From the NCBI GenBank assembly GCA_023457495.1, contig JAEWLQ010000129.1:1-41564 (forward strand): a stretch of DNA of 41,564 nucleotides. The letters run 5' to 3'. The stretch is from Pseudomonadota bacterium (lineage in GTDB: Bacteria; Pseudomonadota; Gammaproteobacteria; Steroidobacterales; Steroidobacteraceae). Shown here in pieces: positions 1-6,594 of the stretch (the stretch's first letter is position 1; each line of letters begins with the position of its first letter). The notes under the pieces are model-generated. The model saw only the letters and a program-made list of their open reading frames with translations, did no database searches and had not been told where the DNA came from. Made by a program: the position numbers and the translations under genes.

Positions 1-39
1 GGCGGGCGTACGCCCCCGCGGGCCGGCGGCTGAGGGCCC

Positions 40-570
40 TCAGGCCGCGAGCGAATCGATCTCCTTCTTGATCTCCTCGACGTCGGTCTGCAATCGCGCC
101 TTCACTCGCTTCTTCGCGCGCGTGATCGCGGCGCTGACTTTCTCCTCGACGTCCGTGGCGGCCACGACGATCAGGCCGCTCGTGCCCTTGTCGAGCACTT
201 CGCCGAGATCCTTGAGCTCACTGCGCTTCATTCCGCCGGCGACATGACCGGCGACGGCGCCGAGACCCGCGCCCAGCGCGCCGCCCCCGAGCGCACCGGC
301 CAGCAACCCGATGCCCGCGGCCGGGAACAGCGCGATCACGGCGCCGGTGGCCAGGCCCGTCTTGAGACCGATGACGCTGCCGTGGCGCGTCGGCTCTTCG
401 ACACGTTTGACGATCTTGACCTTGCCGTTTTCCTTGCGAGTCATGACCGCGGCATCGTAGGTGTCGATGAGACCGAGATCGTTGTAGACCCGCCTGATCG
501 CCTCGTAGTCGGCGATGGCATCGTCCTCCGAGTCGTATTGGTTGGCGAGGACAAGAAAGGTGTCGAGCAT
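40..570 (-). CDS. DUF1269-like putative membrane protein
   Basis: The 176-residue product has an N-terminal ferredoxin-like segment (about residues 5-55), a central glycine/alanine-rich hydrophobic hairpin (about 68-112) and a charged, probably helical C-terminal tail (about 145-176, rich in K, E and R). This layout matches DUF1269-type proteins, which often serve as stress-associated membrane proteins of unknown function. An AAGGAG Shine-Dalgarno lies about 7 bases upstream of the ATG, so the start is well supported. It is transcribed divergently from the ECF sigma factor across a gap of about 190 bases. The biochemical role is unknown. The family call comes from composition and layout only; a general glycine-zipper protein is the alternative. 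Confidence 0.75.
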   Translation of the reverse strand: MLDTFLVLANQYDSEDDAIADYEAIRRVYNDLGLIDTYDAAVMTRKENGKVKIVKRVEEPTRHGSVIGLKTGLATGAVIALFPAAGIGLLAGALGGGALGAGLGAVAGHVAGGMKRSELKDLGEVLDKGTSGLIVVAATDVEEKVSAAITRAKKRVKARLQTDVEEIKKEIDSLAA

Positions 571-758
571 GGCGAAACTCCTTTTTCCGGTATCCGATGG
601 AATCGATGGCGAGCCACCGACCCTAAGTCCCGCTCATGGCAGCGTCCATACACGCTGTCCATGTGCGCAGGCTCTCCTACGCGTTGCCATGCGGCGCCTA
701 GGCGGGATTGATGCTTCGCAATAGGGAACATTTCACGCGAGTGGCGCATTGTGGGCGC

Positions 759-1451
759 ATGACCGCAAACCTCGATCCCCTGGCGCGTCGCGAGGCGGCG
801 CGCGCGCTTTCGGACCTGAGCGACGACGGTCTCGTCGAACGGGTCCGCGCGAAGGATTGCAGGGCGTTCGAGGCGCTCATGCGCCGGCACAACCGCCGGC
901 TTTTCCGCGTGGCGCGCAGCATTCTCAGGGATGGCGATGCCGCGCAAGACGTCGTGCAGGAGACCTACCTGCGCGCGTTCACGAAGCTCGAGTCGTACAC
1001 GCCGGCCGGCAAGTTCGGCGCCTGGCTCACGAAGATCGCGTTCAACGAAGCGTTGATGATGCGCCGCCGGTTGCGCGGCGACACGGTGTCGCTCGACGAG
1101 GTCCCACCGGGTAGTTTGCCCGTGGAGGAGCCGGTGTCCTCAGGGCCGACGGCGGACCAGTTCGTCGAGGCGGCGCATGCGCGTGAGCTGCTCGAGCACG
1201 CGGTCGATGCGTTGCCGGAGAATTTCCGGCTGGTGTTCGTGCTGCGCCTGGTGGAAGGACTCGACGTGCGTGAGACCGCCGAGTGCCTCGAGATCAATGC
1301 CGCCACGGTGCGCACGCGGCTGTTCCGCGCGCAGCGGCAGTTGCGCCGCGACCTGTCGCAGGTGTTGCAGGGAGAGAGCGCCGAGATCTTCGATTTCGGG
1401 GAGGAGCGCTGCGACGGCGTGGTCGAGCACGTGCTCGCGCGCGTCGCGTAG
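759..1451 (+). CDS. ECF-family RNA polymerase sigma factor
   Basis: This sigma-70 family protein of the extracytoplasmic-function type would direct RNA polymerase to a small set of stress or envelope promoters. Region 2 is visible around residues 25-105, including the DAAQDVVQETYLRAF stretch typical of the core-binding and -10 helices. Region 4 lies around 140-200, with ALPENFRLVFVLRLVEGL followed by the helix-turn-helix NAATVRTRLFRAQRQLRRDL. A C-terminal extension of about 30 residues contains one Cys (ERCDGVV). I chose the ATG at 759; an in-frame ATG at 711 with GGCGGG 4 bases upstream is a reasonable alternative and adds 16 residues. No anti-sigma gene is adjacent: the next gene is convergent and begins one base after the stop. 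Confidence 0.9.
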   Translation: MTANLDPLARREAARALSDLSDDGLVERVRAKDCRAFEALMRRHNRRLFRVARSILRDGDAAQDVVQETYLRAFTKLESYTPAGKFGAWLTKIAFNEALMMRRRLRGDTVSLDEVPPGSLPVEEPVSSGPTADQFVEAAHARELLEHAVDALPENFRLVFVLRLVEGLDVRETAECLEINAATVRTRLFRAQRQLRRDLSQVLQGESAEIFDFGEERCDGVVEHVLARVA

Positions 1452-1452
1452 G

Positions 1453-1929
1453 TCAGTCCGGCGCGAGTTCCTCGAGCGGAATCACGGGCGAGCGTTTCAC
1501 CGTCTCGAGCACGATCGATGACGTCACGTCCCGCACGCCCGCCACGCGCAACAGTCGCCGCATCGTGAAATCCGACAGCGCCTCGATGTCGCGCACGATC
1601 ACGTGCAGCAGGAAGTCCATCTCGCCCGTCATGGTGTAGCAGGCGAGCACTTCCGGCCGGTCGATCAGCGTGCGGCGGAAGCGCTCGACGATCTCGTCCG
1701 AATGCTGCTCGAGCTTGATTTGGACGATGGCCTGGATGGTCTGGCCCACGCGCTTCGGATCGACGATGGCGGCGTAGCCCTGGATCAGGCCGGAGTCTTC
1801 GAGCTGGCGCAGGCGTCGTGCGCAGGGCGTCGCCGAAAGGCCCACGCGCTCCGCCAGGTCCGTGACGCTGATGCGGCCTTCACGCTGCAACACATCCAGG
1901 ATGCGGCGATCAGTCTTGTCCAGCTTCAT
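1453..1929 (-). CDS. Lrp/AsnC family transcriptional regulator
   Basis: A 158-residue feast/famine regulator. The N-terminal helix-turn-helix begins MKLDKTDRRILDVLQREGR and continues through VTDLAERVGLSATPCARRLRQLEDSGLI. The C-terminal RAM/AsnC ligand-binding domain contains the GEMDFLLHVIVRDIEAL segment that usually forms the effector pocket. The start was placed at the Met of MKLDKTD, matching the normal N terminus of the family; an upstream start would add nine residues. It is divergent from phhA, so it is a natural candidate regulator of phenylalanine hydroxylation with an aromatic or other amino acid as effector. That link is inferred from position only. Confidence 0.92.
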   Translation of the reverse strand: MKLDKTDRRILDVLQREGRISVTDLAERVGLSATPCARRLRQLEDSGLIQGYAAIVDPKRVGQTIQAIVQIKLEQHSDEIVERFRRTLIDRPEVLACYTMTGEMDFLLHVIVRDIEALSDFTMRRLLRVAGVRDVTSSIVLETVKRSPVIPLEELAPD

Positions 1930-1960
1930 ACGTGGCAGATTTAACCACAAAGTCACATCG

Positions 1961-1973
1961 CATTAGTGAAATG
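1961..1973. promoter_or_regulatory. candidate Lrp-type dyad in the lrp-phhA intergenic region
   Basis: The divergent intergenic region (1930-2044) is clearly more AT-rich than its surroundings. It holds an imperfect dyad, CATT-N5-AATG, followed by an A-run (1977-1983). Lrp-family sites are short, degenerate and AT-rich, so this is a plausible operator for either gene. The arms are only 4 bp, so confidence is low. Confidence 0.3.
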
Positions 1974-2044
1974 ACGCAAAAAATGAGCTACCGGCCGACA
2001 GAATTGGCTCTTTTTCGCCCTTGGAGCCGGCGGAAGATGCCGTC

Positions 2045-2908
2045 ATGCCTCGCCAACCCGTCGCTCCCACACAGGCGGCCGTAACGCTGCGCGGAAACTA
2101 CGCGCAGGCCTCGGCCGACTTCCGCGTAACGCAGGATTACTCCCGCTATACGCCGGACGAGCATGCCATCTGGCGCACGTTGTACGAGCGTCAGACCGCG
2201 CTGCTCAACGACCACGCCGCGCCGGAGTTCATGGCGGGCCTGAGATTGTTAGGCGTCGATGCCCACGGCATCCCCGTGCTCGAGCAGGCGAGCGAGCGGT
2301 TGCGGCGGCTGACCGGCTTCGAAGTCATCGGCGTGCCGGGGCTCATCCCCGAGACCGACTTCTTCACCCATCTGTCCGAGCGCCGCTTCCCCGTGACGGT
2401 GTGGATGCGCCGGCGCGACGAGCTCGACTATCTGGTCGAGCCCGACCTGTTCCACGATTTCTTCGGTCATCTGCCGATGCTCGCGCACACGGTCTTCGCG
2501 AATTTCATCCAGGCCTATGGCGCGCTCGGCGCCCGCGCGCGGGATCCCGCCGCGCTGAAGATGCTCGCGCGGCTCTACTGGTACACCGTGGAATTCGGCC
2601 TGGTCGCAACCTCGCGCGGACTGCGCGCCTACGGCGCCGGCATCCTCTCCTCGAGCGGGGAGACGGTGTATGCGACGCGCGCCACCGGACCGGCGCGCAT
2701 CGCGTTCGACCTGCAGCGCGTCCTGCGCACGGATTACCTGATCGATTCGTACCAGAAGACCTATTTCGTGCTGGACGACATCGAGCAGCTGTTCGACAGC
2801 GTGCTCGACGCGGACTTCGATCAGTTCTTCGCGCAGGCGCACGAGCCCGCGCTCGCGCCAGATGCGCGGCTGGCGAGCGACCAACCCGCGGCGCTCGCCC
2901 TTTCCTGA
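2045..2908 (+). CDS. phhA: phenylalanine 4-monooxygenase (phenylalanine hydroxylase)
   Basis: This non-haem iron, tetrahydropterin-dependent enzyme hydroxylates L-phenylalanine to L-tyrosine in the cytoplasm. The product has about 287 residues, the usual bacterial size, without the regulatory ACT domain of the animal enzymes. The iron ligands are recognisable: the histidines of the HDFFGHLPML motif and the glutamate of YWYTVEFGLV. The downstream GAGILSSSGE segment is also typical. I chose the ATG at 2045 because GGAAG lies 8 bases upstream; an in-frame TTG at 2021 has no such site. The pterin recycling enzyme PhhB is not adjacent. The product tyrosine would feed the hppD operon at 18288-21327. 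Confidence 0.95.
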   Translation: MPRQPVAPTQAAVTLRGNYAQASADFRVTQDYSRYTPDEHAIWRTLYERQTALLNDHAAPEFMAGLRLLGVDAHGIPVLEQASERLRRLTGFEVIGVPGLIPETDFFTHLSERRFPVTVWMRRRDELDYLVEPDLFHDFFGHLPMLAHTVFANFIQAYGALGARARDPAALKMLARLYWYTVEFGLVATSRGLRAYGAGILSSSGETVYATRATGPARIAFDLQRVLRTDYLIDSYQKTYFVLDDIEQLFDSVLDADFDQFFAQAHEPALAPDARLASDQPAALALS

Positions 2909-2970
2909 TGTACGAGTCCTGACGGCGCAACTCGCGCCAGCAGGTTTTCGCCGGTAAGCTGCGCGCCGGC

Positions 2971-4485
2971 ATGCACACCCGCGCGCGCGCAGCGAATCCT
3001 CATCGTTCCAGCTTTCTTGCGGTCACCCTGCGGCGCATCGATCTCGATCGCGGGGATCGCGCGGTGCTGCGCGGCATCGAGTGGCGCATCCAGCCGGGCC
3101 AGCGCTGGTTGCTGATCGGCGGCAACGGCGCCGGCAAGACGCAGCTGCTCAAGCTGGTGTCCGGCGCGGTATGGCCGACACCGACGGACCGCGAGCTGCG
3201 CCGCTACCGGTTGCGCGGCGAGGATTTCGATACGCCAGCGGGCATCCTCGACGAAATCGCCTACGTCGGCGCGGAGCGGCAGGACCGCTACGAGCACTAC
3301 GAATGGAATTTCCGCGTGGAAGAGGTGGTGGGTACGGGGCTGCACCGCACCGACATTCCCACCGGCGAGCTCTCGGCGACGGAACGGAAACGCGTGGACG
3401 GGTTGCTGCGCAAGCTGCGTATCGAAGCGCTGGCGCAGCGGCGGTTCCTGACGCTGTCCTACGGCGAGCGGCGCCTGGTGCTCATCGCCCGCGCGCTCGC
3501 CAGCCGGCCCAAGCTGCTGCTGCTCGATGAGGTCGCGAACGGCCTCGACGCCCGCAATCACGCGCGGCTGCTCGAGTGGTTAGGCGGCACCGCGGCCTCG
3601 CAGATGCCGTGGGTATTCGCCACGCACCGGCGGGAAGACGTTCCGGATTCGATGACGCACCTGCTCGAGATCGAGCAGGGCCGCGTGGTGCGCCGTGGCG
3701 CGCTGCGCCCGGCCAGGGCCCGCGAGCTGCTGCGCCAGGAAGAAGTCGCGTTCTTCCGCGGCCGCGCGCCGCGCCGGGCCAAGCGGCCGCGCGCCAGCAG
3801 GCCGCTGGTCGCGCTGCGCAATGCGCACGTGTACGTCGACGATGCGCACATCCTGCATGGCATCGACATGGACGTGCGCGCCGGTGATTGCTGGGTCGTT
3901 CATGGGGCGAACGGCTCTGGCAAGTCGACACTGTTGCGCACGATCTATGGCGATCACGGAGTCGCCGCCGGCGGTGGCATCGAGCGCAAGGGGATCGTCC
4001 CGGGCGTGCCGCTCGAGCAATTCAAGCTCCGTACGGCCTTCGTCGCGCCGCACCTGCAGACCTGGCACGCGCCGAAGATGCCGGTCATGGAAGTCGTCGC
4101 GTCGGGCCGGTATGCGAGCATCGGGCTCAATGAGACGCTCACCGCGAGTGATCGCAAACATGCCGAGCAGGCGCTGCGGCGCTTCGGGTTGTTTGCCATG
4201 CGCGCGCGCACGCTCGCCGAGATGTCGTACGGCCAGGCGCGCCGCGTGCTGTTCGCGCGCGCGTGGACGCGCGAGCCGCGGCTCGCGTTGCTCGATGAGC
4301 CATTCGCGGGGCTGGACCGCGCGACGCGCGCCGATCTCGCGCAACGGCTCAACGAGTGGCTGGAGGAGGGCGGAAGCTGCGTGATCGCGACTCATCATCG
4401 CGAGGAGTGGCCCGCGCATACGACGCACATCCTGGAGCTCGCGGACGGACGCGCGATTTCGAGTCACGCGGTGGGTGAGGCATGA
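2971..4485 (+). CDS. ModF-like protein with two fused ABC ATPase domains
   Basis: A soluble 504-residue protein with two ABC nucleotide-binding domains and no membrane segment. Domain 1 has Walker A GGNGAGKTQ, signature LSYGERR, Walker B LLLLDEVANGLD and an H-loop in FATHRRED. Domain 2 has Walker A GANGSGKST, signature MSYGQARR, Walker B LALLDEPFAGLD and H-loop IATHHREE. Tandem domains with these signatures resemble ModF (also called PhrA), whose role is poorly defined and which is often found near molybdate genes. No ModA/B/C component or other permease is encoded nearby, so transport is not supported by context. Its TGA overlaps the ATG of the next gene (ATGA at 4482), which suggests translational coupling. 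Confidence 0.85.
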   Translation: MHTRARAANPHRSSFLAVTLRRIDLDRGDRAVLRGIEWRIQPGQRWLLIGGNGAGKTQLLKLVSGAVWPTPTDRELRRYRLRGEDFDTPAGILDEIAYVGAERQDRYEHYEWNFRVEEVVGTGLHRTDIPTGELSATERKRVDGLLRKLRIEALAQRRFLTLSYGERRLVLIARALASRPKLLLLDEVANGLDARNHARLLEWLGGTAASQMPWVFATHRREDVPDSMTHLLEIEQGRVVRRGALRPARARELLRQEEVAFFRGRAPRRAKRPRASRPLVALRNAHVYVDDAHILHGIDMDVRAGDCWVVHGANGSGKSTLLRTIYGDHGVAAGGGIERKGIVPGVPLEQFKLRTAFVAPHLQTWHAPKMPVMEVVASGRYASIGLNETLTASDRKHAEQALRRFGLFAMRARTLAEMSYGQARRVLFARAWTREPRLALLDEPFAGLDRATRADLAQRLNEWLEEGGSCVIATHHREEWPAHTTHILELADGRAISSHAVGEA

Positions 4486-5480
4486 AGAAGTGGTTGTCCT
4501 TGCTGGTTGTCGCGCTGCTCGCGGCGCTGGCGTTCTTGTGGTTCAAGACGGGCACCGAGCCGGCGCCCGTGCAGGTGACGTTGTCGCCCGGGCCGCCGCA
4601 ACCGCGCGTGCCGCCGGCGGAGGCGGGCATCGATCCGCAGGCGATCGAAGCCGCGGTCCAATATGCCGGCGAGCGCAACACGCGTGCGCTCGTCATCGGG
4701 CACGGCGGGCACGTCGTGTTCGAGAAATACTGGGGCGACATCACCGCGGATACGCCGGTGCGGATTTCCGGCTTCACGCCCGCGCTCGCCGCGTTGCTGG
4801 TCGGCACCGCAATGAACGATCGCGTCATCCGTGATCTCGACGCGCCCGTTTCGGCGCTCGCGAAAAATCTCGCGGAGAATCCGCGCGCCGACATCAGCTG
4901 GCGTCAATTGCTGTCCCAATACGATGCCGAGACGGCGGCCGACGCGAACACGCTGGCGCGCGCGCTGGAAGGCGCGTTGGGCGGCTCGTATGAGCAGCTG
5001 GTGGCGGATCGGCTGTGGAAGCCGCTCGGCGCCGGGGACTTTTCGCTGGCGCGCTCGAAAAACAAGGGTGGCCTCGAGGTGCGTGCCGACTGCTGTTTCA
5101 CCGCGCGGCTCGGCGACTGGATGCGCGTGGCCGAACTACTCGCGCACGACGGGATCTTCGAGGGCAACCAGTTTTCGCCCCCGGGTTACGTGCGGCTGAT
5201 GTTCGCGCCCGTCCGCAAGGAAGCCGCGCATGGGTTCTTCACGCGCGTCGATGGCCAGTTCGCGGCGCGCGACGTCGGCTGGCTGGAGGCCGAGGGCAAA
5301 CAACGTCTGTGGATCGTGCCGTCGCTGCGCCTGACGATCCTGCGCGTCGGCGACGAGCCGCCGCAGTCGCTCGGCTTCGACGAGGCCATGATTCCCGACA
5401 CGATCATCCGCGGCACCGCGGGCTGGCAACCGGCGCGGGCGGGCGAGGGGATCGATCCTAAGAAATTCGCGCCCCACTAG
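4482..5480 (+). CDS. beta-lactamase/PBP-fold protein lacking SxxK, probable pseudoenzyme
   Basis: A 332-residue protein with an N-terminal membrane anchor or signal (residues 4-21) followed by a proline-rich linker and a periplasmic domain. The fold resembles class C beta-lactamase/serine hydrolase proteins: ALVIGHGGHVVFEKYW, the helix ALAALLVGTAMND, LWKPLGAGDFSL and a late LWIVPSLRLTILRVG strand all fit. However, where the family carries SxxK at the start of the catalytic helix, this protein reads SGFTP (residues 96-100), so the general-base lysine is missing. The YxN loop also appears much shortened. Hydrolysis is therefore doubtful, and a binding or scaffold role is more likely. It is translationally coupled to the ModF-like ATPase. 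Confidence 0.75.
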   Translation: MKKWLSLLVVALLAALAFLWFKTGTEPAPVQVTLSPGPPQPRVPPAEAGIDPQAIEAAVQYAGERNTRALVIGHGGHVVFEKYWGDITADTPVRISGFTPALAALLVGTAMNDRVIRDLDAPVSALAKNLAENPRADISWRQLLSQYDAETAADANTLARALEGALGGSYEQLVADRLWKPLGAGDFSLARSKNKGGLEVRADCCFTARLGDWMRVAELLAHDGIFEGNQFSPPGYVRLMFAPVRKEAAHGFFTRVDGQFAARDVGWLEAEGKQRLWIVPSLRLTILRVGDEPPQSLGFDEAMIPDTIIRGTAGWQPARAGEGIDPKKFAPH

Positions 5481-5494
5481 GGGCGCCGGCCTTC

Positions 5495-6430
5495 TCAGTC
5501 GAAGGTCATCGTGGTTTCGAACAGCTCGACCGCCTGGCCGACGATCCAGACGCCGTCGAGCTTGCCGTCGCTGAATTCGAGCTCCACATCGACGCGCCCC
5601 GCGCGGTGCACGTGGTGGCCTTGCGCCCCGGTGAAGCGGGCGGTGGCGCCGGTGTGCTGCAACAGGCCCTGCTCTGCGAGATAAGCGCCTAACAACCCGT
5701 GCGCATTGCCGCTGACGGGATCTTCCGGAATGCCGAGCGCCGGGCAGAACATGCGCGACTCGGTCAGGCAGTCCGCGATGCCGTGCGACAGCGTGAATAC
5801 GAAGAATCCGGCGGCGCCGAGCTGCGCGGAGAGCGTGGTCAGGCGCGAGAAATCCGGCTTGAGCTGCTTGACCTGATCCGTGCTGCGCACGCCGATGATC
5901 AGGCGCGTGCTCGAACCCCCCACGATGCGCAGCGGGCAGCGCGTGTCGATGTCGCCGGTCGATAGCGCCAGCGCGTCGAGCACCGCGAGGCGCTCACGAT
6001 CGTTGAGTTGACGGCCGAGCGGCGGAGCGGGTTGTCGCACCGCGATGCGCCGCGACACGCCGTCTCCCCGGACCTCGACGTCGACGATTCCGGATTTCTG
6101 GCGTTGCCGCACGCGTCCGCCCGTGCCGCTGTCGGTAGGGGCATGAATGCGCGGCGCGCCATCGCGCGACAGCACGAAATGCGTGGCAACGGTGGCATGG
6201 CCCACGAAGCTGGCTTCCGTGCGCGGCGTGAAGAACCGTACGCGCAGATCGTGATCCGCCGCATCGGGCTTGAGTACGAAGGCCGTGTCCGCGTTGTTGA
6301 GCTCGCGCGCGATGGCGAGCATTTCGGCGTCCGTCAACGTGTCGGCATCGAGGACGACTCCCGCGGGATTGCCGGTGAAGCGATCCGTCGTGAAGGCGTC
6401 GACCTGGAAAATGCGGATGCGGCGGCTCAT
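5495..6430 (-). CDS. PhzF-family isomerase/epimerase-like protein
   Basis: A 311-residue two-lobed protein of the PhzF family (diaminopimelate-epimerase fold). Most members outside phenazine clusters, such as E. coli YddE, have no established substrate. Family signatures are the N-terminal QVDAFTTDRFTGNPAGVV, FFTPRTEASFVGHATVATHF and, in the second lobe, IPEDPVSGNAHGLLGAYL. The position that is the catalytic glutamate in PhzF (SETAF context) reads Asp here (NNADTAF, about residue 48), a conservative change. No other phenazine genes are present, so phenazine synthesis is not implied. It is divergent from the thiamine riboswitch operon and convergent with the gene ending at 5480. Confidence 0.88.
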   Translation of the reverse strand: MSRRIRIFQVDAFTTDRFTGNPAGVVLDADTLTDAEMLAIARELNNADTAFVLKPDAADHDLRVRFFTPRTEASFVGHATVATHFVLSRDGAPRIHAPTDSGTGGRVRQRQKSGIVDVEVRGDGVSRRIAVRQPAPPLGRQLNDRERLAVLDALALSTGDIDTRCPLRIVGGSSTRLIIGVRSTDQVKQLKPDFSRLTTLSAQLGAAGFFVFTLSHGIADCLTESRMFCPALGIPEDPVSGNAHGLLGAYLAEQGLLQHTGATARFTGAQGHHVHRAGRVDVELEFSDGKLDGVWIVGQAVELFETTMTFD

Positions 6431-6497
6431 GCGGGCGGCGAATTCTAGTCCCTTTCATACAACGCGCAACTCCGTCTTTTCCGTTAACATCCGCCCT

Positions 6498-6590
6498 GCC
6501 TCGGGGTGGCGTGTGCGTCGTGCACTCGCCTGAGATGCGGATGGGCCGCGAACCCGTAGAACCTGATCCGGCTAGTACCGGCGGAGGGAT
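6498..6590 (+). promoter_or_regulatory. TPP riboswitch (THI element), translational type
   Basis: The conserved core of the thiamine pyrophosphate riboswitch is readable: GGGGTG (6503-6508), CTGAGATG (530-537 of the 6000s), ACCCGTAGAACCTGATCCGG (6552-6571), then CTAGTACCGG and GGAGGGAT. Helix pairings are visible: GGCG with CGCC (6508-6511/6527-6530), CCGG with CCGG around the CTAGTA loop, and CCTC (6499-6502) with GAGG (6584-6587) closing P1. The GGAGG in the 3' strand of P1 is also the Shine-Dalgarno of the receptor gene whose ATG is at 6595. TPP binding should therefore hide the ribosome binding site. No terminator hairpin with a T-run follows, which fits translational rather than transcriptional control. 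Confidence 0.95.
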
Positions 6591-6594
6591 AGGA

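Noticed and set aside
5495..6430. Phenazine biosynthesis
   Set aside because: Only a PhzF-family gene is present; no phzA/B/C/D/E/G genes are nearby, and most of the family is unrelated to phenazines.
6484..6490. TTAACAT as the -10 box of the riboswitch promoter
   Set aside because: There is no plausible -35 at 16-18 bp upstream, so the match is too weak to list as a feature.
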